Source: a virus. Taken from it: DNA of 64,000 nt. The stretch spans positions 1 through 64,000 of the IMG/VR virus record IMGVR_UViG_3300010370_000030; one strand, given 5' to 3'. A program made the translations under genes and the position numbers. This document shows, one piece after another, positions 56,873-64,000 of the stretch (the first letter of the stretch is position 1; every line of letters begins with the position of its first letter). Under the pieces are notes generated by a model. That model had not been told where the DNA came from. It saw nothing but the letters and a program-made list of their open reading frames with translations, and ran no database searches.

Positions 56873-57352
56873 ATGGCAATACAAACAAATTTATTTTTTA
56901 CGACACGCGACCAGGTTTTTACGGTAACAGTCTATGGGCTGAGACCTTTAACAAGACATTATTGTTTTTTTGAACGCAAACTTGTTCCGACAACTCAAAT
57001 AAAACCTTTAAATGGAAATTTAGGTGAGTCAATTATTACCGATGAAAACGGATCTGTAACATTTGACTTCTATTATCAAAGTGGAGCTTCTCTCGCTGCG
57101 ACAACTGTTGCGGAAGCTCAACGGTTTGCTGCATCTATTGCAGGTACGAAGGAAATTATTGTTAGCAACATCGGTTCGTCTACGTTAGATGCAGGATACG
57201 AAAATACATCGGATTCTTTCTTTACAACACAAATCCAAATTTCTGTTTTTATTCCGTCAGATAATGAGTTTGAGACTATAAACAAACCCTATGTACCGCC
57301 GCCTCCTCCTCCTATTACAGACGCGGGATACGATCAACCTCAAGGATGGTAA
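56873..57352 (+). CDS. Structural protein with Pro-rich C-terminus (159 aa)
   Basis: LFFTTRDQVFTVTVYGLRPL and ENGSVTFDFYYQSGA suggest a small immunoglobulin-like beta domain; the end (PYVPPPPPPITDAGYDQPQG) is Pro-rich like that of the gene before it. Probably a connector or decoration within the fibre complex. Confidence 0.65.
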   Translation: MAIQTNLFFTTRDQVFTVTVYGLRPLTRHYCFFERKLVPTTQIKPLNGNLGESIITDENGSVTFDFYYQSGASLAATTVAEAQRFAASIAGTKEIIVSNIGSSTLDAGYENTSDSFFTTQIQISVFIPSDNEFETINKPYVPPPPPPITDAGYDQPQGW

Positions 57353-57372
57353 TTAATAATAAAAGGTAATAA

Positions 57373-59409
57373 ATGAGCTACGATTTAGGACAAACATTTT
57401 ATGTAGACAAAGCGGCAGTTCAAAATGCTGAGATGTGTTTTGTTACCTCTGTTGGTTTGTTTTTCAAATCAAAACCTGTCCAAGGCAAAACAGTAAGTGG
57501 TTTAGAATCACCAGGTGTCACCGTTGCTTTGTGTAGTGTTAAAGAAGATGGGACACCTAATATAGGTAGTTCACCGATAGATATAGCCCGTAAAGAATAC
57601 GCCGATATATCTGTAAGTGCTACGGGTTCTACAGAAACGACTTTTATATTTGCTAAGCCGATATGTATCGATACTAATCGAACATATTGTTTCCTTATAG
57701 CTTTTGACGGTAATGATACGGATTATGAAATATTTGCAAATAAAGCCGGCAAACTAGCTGTTTCATCGACGTCGATTTCACAGGTCTCATCAGGCATTGT
57801 TGATGGTAATGCCTACAAAATAACAAATGGTAACGTTCTTACTCCTCTGACCGATACAGATATCACATTTAAAGTTAAAGTAGCTAAATTCACCGAGCTC
57901 ACACAAACGATAAAGATTAACAATCGTCCCTATGAGTTTTTAACCGTTTCTGGTGTTACTGGAACATTTAAAGGTGGTGAAGAAGTTTATGGCTACGGAA
58001 CAGGTGTAGGGAACGTCACTATCACACAAACGACATCTCTTGTTGGTGACGGTACAAATTTTACTGCACAGTTATCCGTGGGAGATAAAATCAAGATAGA
58101 AAGCGCTAACGGTGATTTGGTTAATATTCGCGTTGTAAACTCTATTACTAACACAACACATTTGGTAATGGATCGCCCAGGAAGTTTTATTGATAGTGAG
58201 GCAACGTGTAATACCGCACCAACAGGTATTCTTTATGAATATGATCCAATAAATGATTTAATGGTGATACAAGATTCAGACTCAATATCTGACAACTACA
58301 GAAACTGGGGTGATTCAGGTATCATCATAGGTGTGGATTCTAGAGCTTCGGCAGATATAACTAGTGTAGCGAATACCCGTGTTAACAACATTATACCCAA
58401 CTATACGGCTACAACACCTCCACAAACATCACTGTCGCTTACGGCTAATTTTGCTAACACGAGTGGAGGAGTGAGCTCCACGAGGAAAGTAACAGCAAAG
58501 CTCGGTAAGCGAGTGTTCATCAATACGTATGACGCAATGCTGGCTTCTAGGACCCGTGAAGTCAAGGCAGCTACGCCTTTCAAATCGTTTGAAGGTGAAC
58601 TCGTATTGACAACATCCAATCCTTACTCTAGTCCCTTTGTACGTGAAAATGATTTGGATTTATTTGTAGAAAGATATAGCGTTAACAATAATACAGCAAG
58701 CGAATCATCAAACAGAGGGTCTGCTTCAGCTCGTTACATTGGAAATCAAGTAACGTTAACAAATAATCAATTTGCTGAAGATATGAAAATCTATCTCAAA
58801 GCATTTAAGCCTTCAAACACTGATATTAAAGTGTATGTTAAATTTTATAACACGACAGATATTGAATCATTTGACATGAAGAGTTGGACAGAACTATCGT
58901 TAAATTCAACTTCGGTAAGTGTAACATCAAACCCTTCAAACATTGATGATTTTAAAGATTTAGGGTTTGATGTACCGTTTTATCCACCTGGTACGCAAAT
59001 CACAGGTAATTTTGCTGTCAACGCGAATGGTTTAATCGAAGGGTCATCGGGTACAGTAAGTAGTAACGTAGCTGTGGGGGATGTTGTTCGGGTTTATCAT
59101 CCAGCTAATGCTAGCATATACGTTGTAGATTCTGTGGTCGCAACTAATTCTTCTTCTTTAACCTTGTCGAGAGGGATTTCAAATACAACCATTACAAACC
59201 TACAATCGGGATTTTATGTAGACAAGACTACAGACAAAGAGGTTGCTTTCCTGGATAAACAAAATTTTAACACATTAACATATTTTAATAGTTCATTATC
59301 TAAGTTCAAGACATACAACGCTTTTGCTGTGAAGATTGTGTTATTGTCTTCGGATAATACAAATATACCATTTGTTGATGATCTACAGGCTGTGGCGGTG
59401 TCAGCGTGA
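57373..59409 (+). CDS. Large structural/fibre protein (678 aa)
   Basis: YDLGQTFYVDKAAVQNAEMC and FFKSKPVQGKT open a pattern that I know from tail proteins of marine T4-like phages; it has repeated beta domains and YRNWGDSGIIIG in the middle. AAGGTAATAA before ATG. The final GTGA overlaps the next start. Probably connects baseplate and fibres; inference. Confidence 0.7.
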   Translation: MSYDLGQTFYVDKAAVQNAEMCFVTSVGLFFKSKPVQGKTVSGLESPGVTVALCSVKEDGTPNIGSSPIDIARKEYADISVSATGSTETTFIFAKPICIDTNRTYCFLIAFDGNDTDYEIFANKAGKLAVSSTSISQVSSGIVDGNAYKITNGNVLTPLTDTDITFKVKVAKFTELTQTIKINNRPYEFLTVSGVTGTFKGGEEVYGYGTGVGNVTITQTTSLVGDGTNFTAQLSVGDKIKIESANGDLVNIRVVNSITNTTHLVMDRPGSFIDSEATCNTAPTGILYEYDPINDLMVIQDSDSISDNYRNWGDSGIIIGVDSRASADITSVANTRVNNIIPNYTATTPPQTSLSLTANFANTSGGVSSTRKVTAKLGKRVFINTYDAMLASRTREVKAATPFKSFEGELVLTTSNPYSSPFVRENDLDLFVERYSVNNNTASESSNRGSASARYIGNQVTLTNNQFAEDMKIYLKAFKPSNTDIKVYVKFYNTTDIESFDMKSWTELSLNSTSVSVTSNPSNIDDFKDLGFDVPFYPPGTQITGNFAVNANGLIEGSSGTVSSNVAVGDVVRVYHPANASIYVVDSVVATNSSSLTLSRGISNTTITNLQSGFYVDKTTDKEVAFLDKQNFNTLTYFNSSLSKFKTYNAFAVKIVLLSSDNTNIPFVDDLQAVAVSA

Positions 59410-59639
59410 ATTATCGTCCAGATACAAGCGACTCTAATTATATTCGAGATCCTCTGTCCAAAGCTGTTCTAAATATTGATATGGCAGGATATGAACGGTT
59501 CAAAACGGAACGAGACTTCATACTAAGGCAGCAACAACTTGAAAATAGTGTGCATGATCTTAAAAAAGACTTGAATGAATTCAAAGACTTGATTAAACAG
59601 TTAATTAACGGAAACACAAATGGCAAGACCAATAGCTAA
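59406..59639 (+). CDS. Small coiled-coil protein between fibre genes (77 aa)
   Basis: GTG start in the previous stop. An N-terminal NYRPDTSDSNYIRDPLSKAV and a long helix (RDFILRQQQLENSVHDLKKD) that would form a coiled coil. A trimeric link in the fibre is possible. It overlaps the next gene by 20 bases. Confidence 0.7.
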   Translation: MNYRPDTSDSNYIRDPLSKAVLNIDMAGYERFKTERDFILRQQQLENSVHDLKKDLNEFKDLIKQLINGNTNGKTNS

Positions 59640-61692
59640 TGTTGTTATATCTACGGATTCATTTGCAACGTGGATTGGTATTACTAATCGGATAGCGGAC
59701 ACTATTACGACGCAGGCCTTAACAGCAAACAATACCGCTAATGGGGCTAATGTTTCTGGTAATTCACAACTGATAGGTATTTTTGCTGCAAACACTATAG
59801 CTGCTGGCACAACCCTACGTGGTGGTACAGTTAACGCATCGGCTAATTTAAATGTAACATCAAATGCTTACTTTACAGGAAGTAATACGGCATTTGCTAG
59901 CAACGTTGCCATCTACAATTCGACAGGATATTTTTATTCAAACACACAAACGTTTTACGTAGCTGGTACACTTGCCAATGTAACCGCAAACAGCTACTTT
60001 AATTCCAACTTCTTCATTGCAAACACGGTTATAAACCGTGTACAAGGTGGTGGATTTCAAGTAACTTCAAACACACTACTTTCTTCAGCTAATGTGTTTG
60101 TTAACGCAACGGCAACAACAATACAAAACGGCCAGGCGACAATAACATCTAACGTCTCTATTGAGAATACAAATACCAATATTAATGCAACAGCTTTTGG
60201 TGTTCAAGGTGTTAGCACTATAACAGGTAACACTACATTAAAAGGTAATACATCTACTAATAGTATTCAGCTCACTGGCAATTCGACTGTAACAGCTTTA
60301 TCGGTAAGTGTCAACAGCGCTTCTGTTGTGGGTAATTTGGCTGTGACAAATGCTACTTCGTTATCCAATACGTTATCTATTAGTGGCAACACAACGATAT
60401 CAAACACGTTAGTTGTTACTGGTAATGTAACGTTCTCAAATACCCTATCAGTTGTTGGTGCAGCTACACTGTCGAATACATTAGCCGTGACAAATGCAGT
60501 AACTTTGTCAAACACGTTGTTGACGGTAGGTAATGTAACGTTTTCGAATACATTAGCTGTAACCGGTGCTGTCACAATGTCTAATACGCTAGCCGTGACA
60601 AATGCAGCTACGTTTTCAAATACAGTATCCGTTACTGGTAATGCTACGTTTTCAAACACAATATCTGTTACGGGCGCTGCAACACTTTCAAATACACTGG
60701 CAGTGACAAATGCGGCAACATTATCTAACACGCTGTCTGTTACTGGTAATGTTGCGTTTTCAAACACATTATCCGTTACAGGTAATACTACATTATCAAA
60801 CACATTAGCTGTAACTGGTGCTGTAACGTTATCAAATACATTAGCCGTTACAGGTACTGGGACGGTGAACGGTGCATTCACCGTTAACAATACAGCTTCT
60901 GTAGGCAACACAACAATAACAGGATTTGTTAACGTATCATCAACGGCAAATGTTGGTGGTAATGTAAATTTAAGAGGCACTCTCACTGTTAACGGTGCTG
61001 TGACAGTACCTAATACATTAGCTGTAGGAAATACTAGTGTTACTGGTTTTGTGTCTGTGACACAAACATTGGGTGTAACTAACGCTGTTACTTTCTCCAA
61101 CACACTAGCGGTCACGGGTAATGTAACGTTTTCTAATACGTTAGCGGTTACAGGTGCAACGACTTTATCTAATACGTTAGCTGTTATAGGTAATGCGACG
61201 TTCTCAAATACAATATCCGTCACTGGTAACGCAACATTCTCAAATACGATATCTGTAACCGGTAATACTACGCTATCAAATACATTAGCCGTAACAGGTG
61301 CTACGACTCTATCGAACACACTCAGTGTTGCTGGTAATACAACACTCCAAACAGATCTTGAATTGTGCGTTGTATCGACTACACTTAATACAGTCACTGT
61401 AACTCCACAAGATGTGTTGGTGTTAACAAAGCCTGTAGGATATAGAGCTGCAAAAATAACTGCAGCAGTGACAAGTCAAAGTGGTGCCAATGTATCAACA
61501 CAGGAAATGATCCTCGCACATTCAGCTTCTGCTAATGATGTAACATTGACAATTTATGGTACAGTAGCTGCTCCAGCAACAGCTAATCTGGGTAGTTTTT
61601 CTGCTGCTATAAATACAACAGCACTAGCGCTAAAGTTTCAACAAAACGGTGCTAGCTCGCTTGTAAAAATGTTCATTCAGTTTATCAAATAA
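59620..61692 (+). CDS. Repeat-built tail fibre protein (690 aa)
   Basis: About residues 245-570 consist of a 12-residue unit like VTGNVTFSNTLS repeated roughly two dozen times, with another unit (TITGFVNVSSTANVGG) inserted. Regular Val/Thr/Ser/Asn/Gly spacing fits a beta-helix or stacked-beta fibre shaft. The C-terminal ~120 residues are non-repetitive (VLVLTKPVGYRAAKITAAVT) and may be the tip. Shares units with the next gene. AATGG start overlaps the gene before. Confidence 0.8.
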   Translation: MARPIANVVISTDSFATWIGITNRIADTITTQALTANNTANGANVSGNSQLIGIFAANTIAAGTTLRGGTVNASANLNVTSNAYFTGSNTAFASNVAIYNSTGYFYSNTQTFYVAGTLANVTANSYFNSNFFIANTVINRVQGGGFQVTSNTLLSSANVFVNATATTIQNGQATITSNVSIENTNTNINATAFGVQGVSTITGNTTLKGNTSTNSIQLTGNSTVTALSVSVNSASVVGNLAVTNATSLSNTLSISGNTTISNTLVVTGNVTFSNTLSVVGAATLSNTLAVTNAVTLSNTLLTVGNVTFSNTLAVTGAVTMSNTLAVTNAATFSNTVSVTGNATFSNTISVTGAATLSNTLAVTNAATLSNTLSVTGNVAFSNTLSVTGNTTLSNTLAVTGAVTLSNTLAVTGTGTVNGAFTVNNTASVGNTTITGFVNVSSTANVGGNVNLRGTLTVNGAVTVPNTLAVGNTSVTGFVSVTQTLGVTNAVTFSNTLAVTGNVTFSNTLAVTGATTLSNTLAVIGNATFSNTISVTGNATFSNTISVTGNTTLSNTLAVTGATTLSNTLSVAGNTTLQTDLELCVVSTTLNTVTVTPQDVLVLTKPVGYRAAKITAAVTSQSGANVSTQEMILAHSASANDVTLTIYGTVAAPATANLGSFSAAINTTALALKFQQNGASSLVKMFIQFIK
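60358..61345 (+). repeat. 36-base coding repeats (SNTL units)
   Basis: Near-tandem units of about 36 bases encoding 12 residues. The antisense frame stays open for 376 codons across them because the repeated units contain no stop on that strand. Confidence 0.9.
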
Positions 61693-61700
61693 GGTAAGTA

Positions 61701-63494
61701 ATGGCTGATACGTCAAGCAATGTTCAATTTAAGGTTGAAAATGGTCTCCTTGTTTTAGGTACCGCTAACGTTGCTGGACCAGTGGTGTTCAATGGCAACG
61801 TTGACATTAACGGGTCATATCTTTCTGTTACGGCAAACCTTCAAAGTAGCCTGATCCCATTAAATAACACCTATTCACTTGGTAACGCAACGTCGCGCTG
61901 GGCATTGAGTGCAATGGGTGGTAGCTTCGTTGAAAGTGTTTCAGTTACCAACACCTTATCAACAGGTAATACAACAATAACCGGCTTTGTGAACGTATCT
62001 TCCACAGCAAACATTGGTGGTGCAACAACACTAAGAGATACGTTGACTGTTGACGGTGCTGTAACGATCGCCAATACCCTAGCTACAGGTAATACGTCCA
62101 TAACTGGTACATTGGCAGCCAACGATACAACTATAACAGGGTTTGTTAATGTATCTTCAACAGCCAATGTCGGTGGCGCCACGTCGTTACGAAGTACACT
62201 GGTTGTAAACGGTGCTGTAACAATAGCCAATACGTTAGGTACAGGTAACACATCTATAACAGGGTTCGCAACAGTATCCACAACCCTCACAGTTACTGGA
62301 GCAACGACACTTTCTAATACGCTCTCTGTAACAGGAAACACTACTCTTTCAAACACGCTAGCTGTCACTGGTAATACATCTCTTTCTAATAGTTTAATCG
62401 TAACTGGTAACACAACCTTATCCAATACGCTGGCTGTAACTGGTAACGTCGTTCTATCGAACACGATAGCTGTTACTGGTAACGTGACGTTTTCTAATAC
62501 GTTAGCGGTTACAGGTAATGCTACTTTTTCAAACACTATTAATATTGCAGGTATCGCGACCTTACGTAGTGCTGCCAATGTGGTTGGAGCAGCTGCAGCC
62601 TTCAATGCATTGACAGGGGTTGCAAACACGACGGAGTTCATCACCACAACAGCAGCACATGGCTTTAGTAATGGTGATCTGGTTCAGTACATTGTATCGA
62701 CTGGCAATACAGCTGTGACAGGTCTTGCAAATGGAACAAGCTACTACGTGGTTGAGGCAAATTCAACCGCATTTAAGTTATCCACGTCGTATGGTGGATC
62801 AGCCATAAATCTAACCGCCAGTGCTAGTGAAGTTGGACACACTCTTACGCCCCAACGAATTGTTCTATCAACGAATGGTAATATTGACAGTTCGTTAGGA
62901 TTAGCTAACGTTGGCTCTTTACGTGTATTAGGGACCGCTGTTGTAAACGGTGCAGTAACGCTAGCTAGTACGTTAGGTGTTAATGGAGCAGCAACATTTT
63001 CAAACACATTATCCGTAACAGGTAATGCGACCCTGTCAAACACGCTTGCTGTTACTGGTGCAACGACGCTATCAAATACACTTGTTGTTTCGGGTGACGC
63101 AACATTTGACACAGATTTGCTTTTCATTGATGCAGTAAACAATAGGATTGGATTTAAGAACACATCACCAAGTTCAACCGATCTAATAACTATATCTGGT
63201 AACACAGTACTTACTGGTTTAAGTGCAGCTATTCGTTTCCTATCGTCAAACGCAACACATAATGCGTCTATTACAATAGCCGGTAACGCAACAAATACAC
63301 GTACGACGTTTACTACATACGAAGCGAACGCAACAGCAAGTGACGGTGGTTTTATTTTCCAGGCAGCAAACGGAACAACAACCACATCTGTTCTAGCTTT
63401 TAATCAAACTGAGCTAAAGTATAAAACTGGTAATGTTGCACATGCAGGAAATTTTGGGATTTACGATGTGAACGGTACGCGGCTAGGACCATGA
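61701..63494 (+). CDS. Repeat-built tail fibre protein with beta domain (597 aa)
   Basis: Built from the same SNTL and TITGFVNVSSTANVGG units as the gene before it (about 75-285 and 430-475), interrupted at about 300-385 by one copy of the beta domain found four times in the gp7-like protein (HGFSNGDLVQYIV; YYVVEAN; EVGHTL). The end (SITIAGNATNTRTTFTTYEA) is a distinct tip. Likely part of the host-recognition fibre, with recombination among related genes. Confidence 0.8.
   Translation: MADTSSNVQFKVENGLLVLGTANVAGPVVFNGNVDINGSYLSVTANLQSSLIPLNNTYSLGNATSRWALSAMGGSFVESVSVTNTLSTGNTTITGFVNVSSTANIGGATTLRDTLTVDGAVTIANTLATGNTSITGTLAANDTTITGFVNVSSTANVGGATSLRSTLVVNGAVTIANTLGTGNTSITGFATVSTTLTVTGATTLSNTLSVTGNTTLSNTLAVTGNTSLSNSLIVTGNTTLSNTLAVTGNVVLSNTIAVTGNVTFSNTLAVTGNATFSNTINIAGIATLRSAANVVGAAAAFNALTGVANTTEFITTTAAHGFSNGDLVQYIVSTGNTAVTGLANGTSYYVVEANSTAFKLSTSYGGSAINLTASASEVGHTLTPQRIVLSTNGNIDSSLGLANVGSLRVLGTAVVNGAVTLASTLGVNGAATFSNTLSVTGNATLSNTLAVTGATTLSNTLVVSGDATFDTDLLFIDAVNNRIGFKNTSPSSTDLITISGNTVLTGLSAAIRFLSSNATHNASITIAGNATNTRTTFTTYEANATASDGGFIFQAANGTTTTSVLAFNQTELKYKTGNVAHAGNFGIYDVNGTRLGP
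61950..62560 (+). repeat. Coding repeats shared with the previous fibre gene
   Basis: 36-base SNTL units and longer GNTTITGF units, partly identical in DNA to those at 60.3-61.3 kb (for example around AACACAACAATAACAGG). Suited to homologous exchange. Confidence 0.85.
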
Positions 63495-63495
63495 A

Positions 63496-64000
63496 ATGGC
63501 AAGACCACTTAGAGCAAGATATGTTACAGCAAGTACAAGTGATGGTGTTCAGGAGATGTCGGATAGTGACATCAATGACCTTGTTATTCCTAGGATAACC
63601 AACTTATTTTACGCTGCATCGAATACATCCGGCTACGGTAACAAACTCGAACTAAGAACTACACCACCAACTTGGAATTATGTTACTGGTGGGACTGTTC
63701 TTGATGTGTTTCCAACAGCTTTACCACCCATCGGGACACATCCAGTAACTTCTTCGTCAACAACATACACGTTGTACCAAAATCTTGACACTGCATTGAC
63801 AACAAACTTTGATCTTATAACCAAACCTGTTAAAACAGAGGCAAGTGGCGGTGTTCAAAAAATCCAGCAATTCTCAAACAATGATATTAGAGACGATATT
63901 CACAGCAAAGTTATTGCCGAAATATCTGCTGGAGCACAGGGAGCTTACTGGCTTGGAACTTCGCCACCAGGAACAGGCACGTGGATTATCGTATCTTCGA
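63496..64000 (+). CDS. Fibre or structural protein, cut by the window end
   Basis: ATG 63496 is one base after the previous stop. It starts MARPLRARYVTASTSDGVQE and remains open to the last base (168 codons). The early part (EMSDSDINDLVIPRITNLFY) may assemble it next to the fibres. The C-terminus is missing, so no more can be said. Confidence 0.7.
   Translation, partial: MARPLRARYVTASTSDGVQEMSDSDINDLVIPRITNLFYAASNTSGYGNKLELRTTPPTWNYVTGGTVLDVFPTALPPIGTHPVTSSSTTYTLYQNLDTALTTNFDLITKPVKTEASGGVQKIQQFSNNDIRDDIHSKVIAEISAGAQGAYWLGTSPPGTGTWIIVSS

Noticed and set aside
60267-61397. 376-codon open frame on the minus strand, and a similar one at 61871-62647
   Set aside because: They are antisense to the fibre repeats. 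The repeated DNA unit lacks stops on that strand, so the frame stays open by periodicity; there is no ribosome site or promoter and the sequence is just the repeat in another frame.

Overview
The window is part of the genome of a T4-like myovirus. It carries recognisable T4-type genes: gp33, gp59 and gp32 (late transcription and replication), gp4, gp26, a gp51-like tail, gp54, gp48, gp53, hub/spike proteins, gp25, gp6, gp7-like and gp8, followed by long tail-fibre genes. Many small genes belong to families that I know from marine T4-like phages. A circularly permuted (two-piece) tmRNA gene, an arrangement known mainly from Alphaproteobacteria and some Cyanobacteria and Betaproteobacteria, hints at an alphaproteobacterial host. 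That host call is inference.

Layout. 0-0.9 kb: two 2-oxoglutarate oxygenase-like genes. 1.0-2.0 kb: a strange block whose + strand is almost free of G (four G in 698 nt), holding a minus-strand gene whose coding strand contains no C, with its own promoter and terminator, flanked by repeats and a GC-rich foldable segment. 2.1-7.1 kb: about 16 small GC-richer genes, most led by near-identical sigma-70 promoters (TTGACC-17 nt-TATACT type) and strong Shine-Dalgarno sites; this looks like an immediate-early region. 7.1-16.1 kb: a dense train of small overlapping genes, with a SleB-like cell-wall hydrolase, a metalloprotease-like protein, TerC and a CxxCxxCC protein. 16.2-21.1 kb: a lipid module (two membrane fatty-acid desaturases and a ketoacyl-ACP synthase with intact catalytic residues), an AspH-type oxygenase and a DUF932 protein. 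21.06-21.44 kb: permuted tmRNA. 21.5-28.6 kb: 13 tRNA genes and one unidentified structured RNA, interleaved with a second hydrolase, more oxygenase-like genes, a heme-dependent N-demethylase-like protein, a methyltransferase and a radical SAM protein. 28.6-32.3 kb: RNase H-like protein, another oxygenase, then gp33-gp59-gp32. 32.3-39.4 kb, minus strand: gp4, a possible gp2, gp54, gp26 with a probable -1 frameshift into a gp51-like tail, a membrane/proline-rich protein, and a tape-measure-like protein carrying a T4-type lysozyme domain. 39.4-64 kb, plus strand: gp48, gp53, hub, spike, gp25, gp6, gp7-like, gp8, and adhesin/fibre genes built from short repeats; the last gene runs off the window.

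How it fits together. The early block would be read by unmodified host RNA polymerase. T4-type late boxes (NATAAATA) lie before a few minus-strand genes and gp32, and gp33 would help late transcription. tRNAs and tmRNA support translation and ribosome rescue. Desaturases and ketoacyl synthase could change host membrane lipids. The lytic activity usually found in gp5 seems to have moved to the tape-measure-like protein, because the spike here is too short for it. The most unusual items are the C-free gene, the permuted viral tmRNA, the gp26/gp51 frameshift, the repeated pairs of oxygenase-like genes, and the odd RNAs in the tRNA cluster.
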